Of a DNA stretch of 64,000 bases, positions 57,473 to 64,000 are shown in pieces. Where the stretch lies: positions 248,001-312,000 of the forward strand of contig DASXKN010000029.1 in NCBI GenBank assembly GCA_036496805.1, in the 5' to 3' direction. Origin of the DNA: SZAS-103 sp036496805. Lineage in GTDB: Bacteria; Pseudomonadota; Gammaproteobacteria; Xanthomonadales; Xanthomonadaceae. A program made the translations under genes and the position numbers. A model generated the notes under the pieces. The model was given only the letters and a program-made list of their open reading frames with translations, was not told the DNA's origin and made no database searches. Numbering within the stretch: position 1 is the stretch's first letter; the number at the start of each line of letters is the position of its first letter.

Positions 57473-58180
57473 TCACCCCTGCATGCTGGTGAAGTCGCGC
57501 TTCTCGCGCGCGGGCATGGCCTCGTCGCCGTGGACGAGGAACCACACGTTCTCGGCGATGTTGGTGGCGTGGTCGCCGATGCGCTCGATGTTCTTGGCCA
57601 TGAACAGCAGGTGCGTGCACGAGGTGATCTGGCGCGGATCCTCCATCATGTACGTCAGCAGCTCGCGGAACAGGCCGGTATAGAGGGTGTCGAGCTCGGC
57701 ATCGCGGGCGCGGGCGGCGAACGCGCGCTGCGCGTCGCGCTGGTCGTACGAGGCGATCACTTCGCGGACCAGCTCGCAGGCCAGCGTCGCCAGCGCCGGC
57801 AGGCCGCGTGCGGGCGCAACCGGGGGCGCCATGTTCAACGCTTGCGAGCGCTTGGCGATGTTGGCGGCGTAATCGCCGATGCGCTCGATGTCCGAGGCGA
57901 TCCGCAGCGCGGCCAGTACCTCGCGCAGATCGCGCGCGACCGGCGAGCGCATCACCAGCAGCTTGACGACGTCATGGCTGACGGTGCTCTCGAGCTCGTC
58001 GATCGCGTCGTCGTTGTGGACCACGCGCTCGGCGGCGCGGTCGTCGCGGCGCTCGATGACATCCATCGAAGCCTCGAGCTGGGTCACGGCGATCTCGCCC
58101 ATGCGCACGATCTCGCCGGTGAGGCGGTGCAGTTCGGCGTCGAAGCTCTTGACGATGTGTTCGCTGGGGAATGTATTCAT
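57473..58180 (-). CDS. phoU: phosphate signalling regulator PhoU
   Basis: 235 residues forming the two three-helix PhoU repeats, with the paired metal-binding motifs ASDIERIGDYAANIAK (about 98) and AKNIERIGDHATNIAE (about 200). PhoU links the Pst transporter to PhoR and keeps the Pho regulon off when phosphate is plentiful. It is the last gene of pstSCAB-phoU. Confidence 0.96.
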   Translation of the reverse strand: MNTFPSEHIVKSFDAELHRLTGEIVRMGEIAVTQLEASMDVIERRDDRAAERVVHNDDAIDELESTVSHDVVKLLVMRSPVARDLREVLAALRIASDIERIGDYAANIAKRSQALNMAPPVAPARGLPALATLACELVREVIASYDQRDAQRAFAARARDAELDTLYTGLFRELLTYMMEDPRQITSCTHLLFMAKNIERIGDHATNIAENVWFLVHGDEAMPAREKRDFTSMQG

Positions 58181-58211
58181 CAGGGTTTCTCGATTTCAAT
58201 CCGGTTTTTTT

Positions 58212-58229
58212 CTCTCCCTCCGGGGAGAG
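58212..58229. other. hairpin in the pstB-phoU spacer
   Basis: 7-bp stem CTCTCCC/GGGAGAG with a 4-nt loop. On the minus strand it is followed by an A-run, so it is not a classical terminator for the operon; possibly an mRNA processing site. Confidence 0.35.
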
Positions 58230-58243
58230 ATCCGTGGGTCTGG

Positions 58244-59068
58244 CTAGCCGAACCTTCCGGTGATGTAGTCTTCCGTCTGCTTCTTGCTCGGGTTGGTGAA
58301 CATCGTCTGCGTCTGCCCGAATTCGACCAGCTCGCCCAGGTACATGAAGGCGGTGTAGTCGGACACCCGCGCGGCCTGCTGCATGTTGTGGGTGACGATG
58401 GCGATGGTGAATTCGTTCTTCAGGTCGGCCACGAGCTGCTCGATCTTGCCGGTCGCGATCGGATCCAGCGCCGAGGTTGGCTCGTCGAGCAGCAGCACCT
58501 CGGGCTTGAGCGCCACCGCGCGGGCGATGCACAGGCGCTGCTGCTGTCCGCCCGACAGGCCCAGCGCGCTGCGCTTGAGCTTGTCCTTCGCCTCGTCCCA
58601 GAGCGCGCCCTGGCGCAGCGCCTGCTCGACGCGTGCATCCATGTCGGCCTTCGACAGCTTCTCGTAGTGGCGGATGCCGTAGGCGATGTTGTCGTAGATC
58701 GACATCGGGAACGGCACCGGCTTCTGGAACACCATGCCGACCTTGGCGCGCAGGCGGTTGAGCGAATAGCGCGGGTCGAGGATGTTCTCGCCGTCGAGCA
58801 TCACCTGGCCTTTCGCCTCCAGGCCCGGGTAGATCGAGTAGATGCGGTTGAAGATGCGCAGCAGGGTCGACTTGCCGCAGCCCGACGGACCGATCAGAGC
58901 GGTGACGCGGCCCTCGGCGATGTCGAGGTTGATGCCGTGCAGCGCCTGGTGACCGTTGTAGAAGAACGTCACGTCGCGTGCCGACATCTTCGGCCGGTTC
59001 AGCGCGGCCGCGGCCTGCATGGACGCGGCGGAGGCGGGCGATGCGACCGCCATGCGGGGGCTATTCAT
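58244..59068 (-). CDS. pstB: phosphate ABC transporter ATP-binding protein
   Basis: 274 residues. Walker A GPSGCGKSTLLR, Q-loop VFQKPVPFP, signature LSGGQQQRL and Walker B VLLLDEPTSALD, with the H-loop VTHNMQQA. The start at 59068 (MNSPRMAVAS) has AAAGGAAG upstream; the longer frame runs back into pstA. Powers high-affinity phosphate uptake with PstC and PstA. Confidence 0.96.
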   Translation of the reverse strand: MNSPRMAVASPASAASMQAAAALNRPKMSARDVTFFYNGHQALHGINLDIAEGRVTALIGPSGCGKSTLLRIFNRIYSIYPGLEAKGQVMLDGENILDPRYSLNRLRAKVGMVFQKPVPFPMSIYDNIAYGIRHYEKLSKADMDARVEQALRQGALWDEAKDKLKRSALGLSGGQQQRLCIARAVALKPEVLLLDEPTSALDPIATGKIEQLVADLKNEFTIAIVTHNMQQAARVSDYTAFMYLGELVEFGQTQTMFTNPSKKQTEDYITGRFG

Positions 59069-59219
59069 TGATCTTCCTTTGTTGTGCAAGAGATCGGACA
59101 TCCTGTCCGTTCGCTTGCGCGTTCGAGTCCGGCTCGTGTCCGGACTCGAGCGCGGCATTGGAGCGCAAACGCTGCAATGCGTTCGGCCCGTCCCTGCGCC
59201 GTTCGGCTGATGCCGCATT

Positions 59220-60122
59220 TCATGCGTCACCCGCCGACTTGTTGCGCAGGAGGATGCCGCGCGCGAGCAGGGACAGCAGCAGGACGAACAGGGTGATCAG
59301 CAGGGCGCCGGCCCAGGCCAGCGCGTTCCAACCCTCGTCTGGCGCCTGCGCATACTGGTAGACCACGACCGGCAGCGATGCGATCGGCTTGGTCGGATTG
59401 AGGCTCCAGTACTGGTTGCCGAAAGCGGTGAACAGCAGCGGCGCGGTCTCGCCGGTGATGCGCGCGAGCGCCAGCAGGACGCCGGTGGTGATGCCCGGCA
59501 GCGCCGAGCGGTACAGCACCTGCCAGGTGACCTTCCATTGCGGCACGCCGAGCGAAAGCGCGGCCTCGCGCATCGCGCCCGGCACCAGCCGCAGCATCTC
59601 GTCGGAGGTGCGCACGATCACCGGCAGCGCGATCAGGGCCAGCGCGATGCCGCCGGCGAACGCCGAGTATTTGCCGGTCGGCAGCACGACGAGCGTGTAC
59701 ACGAACATGCCGAGCACGATCGACGGAGCCGACAGCAGGATGTCGTTCATGAAGCGCACCGTCTCGCCGAACGTCCGCAGCTTGGCGTACTCGGCGAGGT
59801 AGGTGCCGGCGGCGATGCCGATCGGCGTGGCGATCGCGATACCCATGAAGCTCAGCAGCACGGTGCCGACGATGGCGTTGAGCAGGCCGCCCTGTTCGCC
59901 GGGCGGCGGCGTCATTTTCGTGAACAGGCCGAGGTTGATCGCGCCGATTCCGTTGCGGAGCGTCGTCCACAGGATCCAGGCGAGGAAGAACAGGCCGAGC
60001 AGGGTGGCGATGCCGGCGAAGGCGAGCGCGAACGCGTTGGTGATGCTGCGACGACGGTACAGCCGTTCGGCGACGCGCGAGCTGGCGATGGCGGGCGAAG
60101 CGGTGGGGACGGACGCGGCCAT
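59220..60122 (-). CDS. pstA: phosphate ABC transporter permease PstA
   Basis: 300 residues with six membrane helices and the EAA loop MREAALSLGVPQWKVTWQVLYRSALPGI. Inner-membrane half of the phosphate channel. Its ATG is 1 bp after the pstC stop, so translation is coupled; 151 bp separate it from pstB. Confidence 0.95.
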   Translation of the reverse strand: MAASVPTASPAIASSRVAERLYRRRSITNAFALAFAGIATLLGLFFLAWILWTTLRNGIGAINLGLFTKMTPPPGEQGGLLNAIVGTVLLSFMGIAIATPIGIAAGTYLAEYAKLRTFGETVRFMNDILLSAPSIVLGMFVYTLVVLPTGKYSAFAGGIALALIALPVIVRTSDEMLRLVPGAMREAALSLGVPQWKVTWQVLYRSALPGITTGVLLALARITGETAPLLFTAFGNQYWSLNPTKPIASLPVVVYQYAQAPDEGWNALAWAGALLITLFVLLLSLLARGILLRNKSAGDA

Positions 60123-60123
60123 G

Positions 60124-61143
60124 TCAGTTGCCCTCGCGCCTGGCGAGCCGGCGCAGCATCAGCTTGGCGGCGGCGAGCACGATGAAGGTCACGACAAACA
60201 GCACGAAGGCCAGCGCGATCAGCGCCGAGCGGTGCAGGTCGCCGCTGGCTTCGTTGAACTCGTTGGCGATGGTTGCGGCGATCGACGTGCCCGGCATCAC
60301 CAGCGACTTGCCGAGATCGTGCGAGTTGCCGATCACGAAGGTCACCGCCATCGTCTCGCCGAGCGCGCGGCCGAGGCCGAGGAAGACGCCGCCGATGACC
60401 GCCGTGCGCGTGTACGGCAGGACGATGTCCCACAGCACTTCCCAGCGCGTGGAGCCGAGCGCGTAGGCCGATTCCTTCAGGCGTCCGGGAACGGTGAGGA
60501 ACACCTCGCGCATCACCGAGGAGATGAATGGCACGATCATCACCGCCAGCACGATGCCGGCGGTGAGCACGCCCACGCCGATCGGCGCGCCGGAAAAGAT
60601 CGCCAGCCCGAGGCCGGTCGCCTTGCCGTTGGCGTCGGTGCCGTCGCCGAGGTGGTTGATGATCCAGGGTTCGATCGTGTTGCTCATGATCGGCACGAAG
60701 ACGAAGAAGCCCCACATGCCGTAGATGATCGAGGGGATGCCAGCGAGCAGTTCGATGGCGGTGCCGATCGGCGCGCGCATCCACTGCGGCGCGACGTCGG
60801 TGAGGAACATGGCGATGCCGAAGCTCACCGGCACCGCGATCACGATGGCGATCAGCGCGGTGATGACGGTGCCGATGATCGGCACCAGTGCGCCGAACTG
60901 GCCGGCGTTGACATCCCACGTGGTCGAGGTGAAGAAGTGCCAGCCGAACGTGCCGAGCGCCTGGCGGCCGCCCCACAGCGTGGCGCCGGCCGCGCCGACC
61001 AGGGCGAACAGCACCAGCAGCGCGCAGGCGAGCATCGCGCCGCGGAACAGCTTGTCGTTGCGCGCGTCGCGACCGCTGCCGGATTCCGCACTCCTGCCGG
61101 GCTCCGGGTTGCGGGCGACGATCTGCGTGGCGTTGGCTGTCAT
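60124..61143 (-). CDS. pstC: phosphate ABC transporter permease PstC
   Basis: 339 residues from the ATG at 61143 (MTANATQIV). An ATG at 61152 is equally possible, since neither has a clear ribosome site. Six membrane helices, a long periplasmic loop, and the EAA motif KESAYALGSTRWEVLWDIVLPYTRTAVIGG. It pairs with PstA. A strong hairpin lies between pstS and this gene and may lower its expression. Confidence 0.93.
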   Translation of the reverse strand: MTANATQIVARNPEPGRSAESGSGRDARNDKLFRGAMLACALLVLFALVGAAGATLWGGRQALGTFGWHFFTSTTWDVNAGQFGALVPIIGTVITALIAIVIAVPVSFGIAMFLTDVAPQWMRAPIGTAIELLAGIPSIIYGMWGFFVFVPIMSNTIEPWIINHLGDGTDANGKATGLGLAIFSGAPIGVGVLTAGIVLAVMIVPFISSVMREVFLTVPGRLKESAYALGSTRWEVLWDIVLPYTRTAVIGGVFLGLGRALGETMAVTFVIGNSHDLGKSLVMPGTSIAATIANEFNEASGDLHRSALIALAFVLFVVTFIVLAAAKLMLRRLARREGN

Positions 61144-61180
61144 GCTCGACATGATGCTGGCGAAGGAGTGGCGGCAACGC

Positions 61181-61210
61181 GCGGACGCGCGCGACACCGC
61201 GCGCGTCCGC
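61181..61210 (-). terminator. hairpin between pstS and pstC
   Basis: Perfect 12-bp stem GCGGACGCGCGC/GCGCGCGTCCGC with a 6-nt loop, no U-run. Likely an RNA-stabilising or attenuating hairpin that keeps pstS mRNA more abundant than the rest of the operon. Confidence 0.6.
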
Positions 61211-61224
61211 AGGTCATGGACCGG

Positions 61225-62241
61225 TCAGTGGAAATCGGACTTCCAGTACGCCTCGATCTGCGCGACCAGCGAGGACGGCAGCGGCACGTAGGCGAGCTGC
61301 TCGGCCTGCGACTGGCCCTGCTCGAGCGACCACTTGAAGAAGTCGAACGCGACCTTCGAGTTCGCGGCGTTCCTGGGCTTCTTGTACATGATCACCCAGG
61401 TGGTGGCCGTGATCGGCCACGCCTGCGCGCCGGCCGCGTTGGTCATGATCAGGTTGAAATCCTTGGCGCTCTTCCAGTCGGCGGTCGCGGCGGCAGCGCC
61501 GAAGGCATCGGCGCTGGGCTCGAGCCAGTTGCCGGCGGCGTTCTGCATCTGCGTGTAGGCAAGGTGGTTCTGCAGGGCGTAGGCGTACTCGACGTAGCCG
61601 ATCGCGTTGCTGGCCTGGCGCACGAAGGCGGCGACGCCGTCGTTGCCCTTGCCGCCGATGCCGGCCGGCCAGGACGGCGTGGTGCTGAAGCCCACCTTGG
61701 TCGACCATTCCTTGTTGACCTTGGACAGGTAGTTGCTGAAGTTGAACGACGTGCCCGAACCGTCGGAACGGTGCACGACGAGGATCGCGGTGGCAGGAAG
61801 GCTCAGGCCCGGGTTGAGCTGGGCGATCTTGGGATCGTTCCAGGTCTTGATGTTGCCGAGGTAGATCTCGGCGAGCACGTCGCCGGTGAGCTTGAGCTGG
61901 CCGGGCTTCACGCCGGCCACGTGCACGATCGGCACGATCCCGCCGACCACGACCGGGAACTGGCCGAGGCCGAAGTGCTGCAGGTCCTCGGCCTTGAGCG
62001 GGGCGTCGGAAGCGCCGAAGTCCACGGTGGCGGCCTTGATCTGGGCGATGCCGCCGCCGGAACCGATCGACTGGTAGTTGATCTCGTTGCCGGTCTTGTC
62101 GTGGAAGGCGGCCGACCACTTCGACAGCACCGGGAAGACGAAGCTCGAACCGGCGCCGGTGATGTTGGTGGCCTGCGCACCGGCAGTGAGCAGGGCGGCG
62201 ATGGCGAACGTGGCCGCGCGAAGCTTGACGGACTTGAACAT
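61225..62241 (-). CDS. pstS: periplasmic phosphate-binding protein
   Basis: 338 residues: signal peptide (MFKSVKLRAATFAIAALLTA, cleavage after GAQA), then the PstS fold starting ITGAGSSFVFPVLSKW, with phosphate ligands in GSGGGIAQI and HRSDGSGTSFNF. AAGGAG precedes the ATG. First gene of the Pst operon, with a Pho box upstream. Confidence 0.96.
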   Translation of the reverse strand: MFKSVKLRAATFAIAALLTAGAQATNITGAGSSFVFPVLSKWSAAFHDKTGNEINYQSIGSGGGIAQIKAATVDFGASDAPLKAEDLQHFGLGQFPVVVGGIVPIVHVAGVKPGQLKLTGDVLAEIYLGNIKTWNDPKIAQLNPGLSLPATAILVVHRSDGSGTSFNFSNYLSKVNKEWSTKVGFSTTPSWPAGIGGKGNDGVAAFVRQASNAIGYVEYAYALQNHLAYTQMQNAAGNWLEPSADAFGAAAATADWKSAKDFNLIMTNAAGAQAWPITATTWVIMYKKPRNAANSKVAFDFFKWSLEQGQSQAEQLAYVPLPSSLVAQIEAYWKSDFH

Positions 62242-62324
62242 GGGGACTCCTTGGAATGGACCTGATCGAATGACCTGGAACGCGAAGGTCGTGACAACGG
62301 GCGCCGGGGGCGCGCACGGCGGTC

Positions 62325-62358
62325 ATTACAAGGAAGTTGGATTGCAGTTGTATGACAG
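62325..62358 (-). promoter_or_regulatory. Pho box and -10 of the pst operon
   Basis: On the minus strand CTGTCAT-ACAA-CTGCAAT (7-4-7 direct repeats, 62341-62358), then TGTAAT (62325-62330) 10 bp further on as -10 box. The layout is that of a PhoB-activated promoter, with PhoB in place of a -35 element. Confidence 0.8.
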
Positions 62359-62449
62359 TCGCAAGGCCGATTTAACGCGACGGGCGAAATGTGACTGTCA
62401 TCACCAGTTCCATCAGCCATTTAGCGGTGCGATTACCGCACATTCGCAA

Positions 62450-62489
62450 CTGTCACAAAGCCGTCATGCAAATCACATGCTGCTGTCAG
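62450..62489 (+). promoter_or_regulatory. tandem Pho boxes of the porin gene
   Basis: Four 11-bp-spaced repeats: CTGTCAC, CCGTCAT, ATCACAT, CTGTCAG. A TAGCAT at 62497-62502 follows as likely -10. A further half-site CTGTCAT lies at 62395-62401. Confidence 0.82.
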
Positions 62490-62597
62490 ATTTCCTTAGC
62501 ATGCTGCGCGTCCTAACGAGGCCTTAACACGAGGCGTCGCGGCATTCGGAACGCGCGGCTCGCGCGGTCCGGTCCATTCACTGACAGGAGCTAGAAC

Positions 62598-63938
62598 ATG
62601 CGTGCTTCCCTCATCGCGACTGCCATCGTGGTCGCTCTCGGCGCCGGCAGCCTGAATGCCGTCGCGGCGACCGACGACGCTGCGGCCACCACCCCGGCCG
62701 CGCACCACCACCACAAGGCGGCGAAGAAAGCCGCTCCCATGGCGGCTCCGGCCGGCCCGAACATGCAGGCCGAGCTGGCCATGCGCGACCAGGAGATCGC
62801 CGACCTCAAGAACGCGCTCGCGAACGTCGAGGCCAAGGTCGGCGAGCTCGAACAGCGCACCGACGCGCAGTCCGACGTCAACGTGCAGACGGCGCAATCG
62901 GTATCGTCGCTGCAGGACACCGCCAAGAAGACCGACAAGCTCGAGAAGATCGTCAACGACACCACCGTCGGCGGCCGCGTGTTCGTCGACATCAGCGACC
63001 TCGACAAGAAAACCACCAACCTCAAGACCGGTGCGGTGACCAAGGGCTCCACCAACGGCGATGGCCTCGACGTCAAGCGTGGCTACCTCACGGTCAACCA
63101 CAGCTTCAACGACATCTGGTCGGCCAGCCTGACCACCGACTTCAACTACGTCAGTGCGGACAGCGAGACCCAGCTGTTCATCAAGAACCTCTACGTCCAG
63201 GGCAAGTTCGACGACGCTTTCATCTTCCGCGCCGGCGCGATCCCGATGGCCTGGATCCCGTTCGCCGAAAACTGGTACGGCTACCGTTACGTCGAGAACA
63301 CCCTGATCGACCGCCTGAAGTTCGGCAACTCGGCCGACTGGGGCCTGAGCGCCAGCGGCAAGCTCGGCGGCGGCATGTTCGACTACGCGGCTGCCGCGGT
63401 GAACGGCGGCGGTTACAAGAACCCGACCCGCAGCGACAGCATGGATTTCGAAGGTCGTGTCGCCTTCTCGCCGATCGACAACACGGTGATCGCGGTCGGC
63501 GGCTATTCGGGTGATCTCGGAAAGGAAACCGCGACCACGAAGACTCCGAATACGGCCACCCGCGGCGATGCAATGATCGCCTATGCCAAGGGCAATACCC
63601 GCCTCGGCGCCGAGTATTTCGAGGCCAGCAACTGGACCCCGGGTTCGGCCGTGCCGTTGAGCAAGGACAAGGCCGAGGGCTATTCGATCTGGGCCAGCTA
63701 CGGCTTCACCGACGTGCTGAGCCTGTTCGGCCGCTACGACAACGTCAAGCCGAACAAGGACACCGATCCGAGCCTGAAGGACAAGTACTACAACTTCGGC
63801 CTGCAGTGGGACGTGCGCAAGGGATTCAAGCTGGCCGCGGTCTACAAGAACGAGGACCTGCGCGATTCGCTCAATCCCGTCAATCCGACCGATGCCAAGA
63901 CCGAGGAATTCGGCATCTTCGGCGACGTCTCGTTCTAG
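62598..63938 (+). CDS. phosphate-selective outer-membrane porin (OprO/OprP family)
   Basis: 446 residues: signal peptide (cleavage after AVA), a histidine-rich spacer with HHHH, a coiled coil (about 50-115, LKNALANVEAKVGELEQR), then a beta-barrel of the phosphate porin family (VGGRVFVDISDL to the terminal FGIFGDVSF ending in Phe as outer-membrane proteins do). AGGAG precedes the ATG. Pho boxes upstream and divergence from pstS indicate that it supplies phosphate to PstS in starvation. Whether it prefers phosphate or polyphosphate cannot be told. Confidence 0.9.
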   Translation: MRASLIATAIVVALGAGSLNAVAATDDAAATTPAAHHHHKAAKKAAPMAAPAGPNMQAELAMRDQEIADLKNALANVEAKVGELEQRTDAQSDVNVQTAQSVSSLQDTAKKTDKLEKIVNDTTVGGRVFVDISDLDKKTTNLKTGAVTKGSTNGDGLDVKRGYLTVNHSFNDIWSASLTTDFNYVSADSETQLFIKNLYVQGKFDDAFIFRAGAIPMAWIPFAENWYGYRYVENTLIDRLKFGNSADWGLSASGKLGGGMFDYAAAAVNGGGYKNPTRSDSMDFEGRVAFSPIDNTVIAVGGYSGDLGKETATTKTPNTATRGDAMIAYAKGNTRLGAEYFEASNWTPGSAVPLSKDKAEGYSIWASYGFTDVLSLFGRYDNVKPNKDTDPSLKDKYYNFGLQWDVRKGFKLAAVYKNEDLRDSLNPVNPTDAKTEEFGIFGDVSF

Positions 63939-63969
63939 GCAAGCACCTGTCAGAGGGTGAGTGGATCGG

Positions 63970-64000
63970 AACGGCGGGCTTCGGTCCGCCGTTTCCTTTT
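63970..64000 (+). terminator. intrinsic terminator after the porin gene
   Basis: 8-bp stem AACGGCGG/CCGCCGTT, followed by TCCTTTT to the window end, 32 bp after the stop. Confidence 0.75.

Overview
GC-rich (roughly two-thirds G+C) gammaproteobacterial chromosome, best matched to the Xanthomonadales/Lysobacterales (Rhodanobacteraceae- or Xanthomonadaceae-like). The gene order asd-fimV-truA-trpF-trpB-trpA-accD, the GC-rich extragenic palindromes, the tandem trimeric autotransporters and the sigma factor/Ser-Thr kinase pair all fit that group. The genus cannot be fixed from the sequence alone.

Layout. 1-16.5 kb is mostly core metabolism: the end of a LuxR-type regulator, psd and a SCO1-like copper chaperone (minus strand), then prmB-aroC-asd-fimV-truA-trpF-trpB-trpA-accD-glmM and a PAS-GAF histidine kinase. 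16.6-34 kb is an accessory signalling and stress region. It holds an NtrC-type sigma-54 activator that overlaps a tiny H-box-only protein, two very large hybrid kinases, and many small proteins with strong ribosome binding sites. These include a DUF3309 protein, a glycine-zipper protein, a PQ-loop protein, a low-affinity iron permease-like protein and several unknowns. Four good sigma-54 promoters lie within 2.1 kb beside the activator. One of them is followed after about 175 nt by an intrinsic terminator with no closed ORF between, which predicts a sigma-54-dependent small RNA. 34-38.7 kb carries tRNA-Leu(CAG), rnr and rlmB; rnr contains two different genomic repeats inside its reading frame.

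39-49 kb is a tandem array of three paralogous trimeric autotransporter adhesins on the minus strand, each with YadA-type head repeats, one EF-hand-like loop, a conserved cysteine pair and a YadA anchor. 49.2-55.3 kb has a TPR Ser/Thr kinase with its ECF sigma factor, a LytTR two-component system and a DUF2306 membrane protein. 55.5-57.2 kb has cysK and rnt, followed by a 200-bp element bounded by inverted palindromes. 57.4-64 kb is a phosphate regulon: pstS-pstC-pstA-pstB-phoU on the minus strand and a divergent phosphate-selective porin, with Pho boxes facing both ways between them.

The most promising undescribed system is the sigma-54 island at 16.9-20.8 kb: activator, two stand-alone phosphoacceptor-like proteins, a predicted sRNA and three other small genes.
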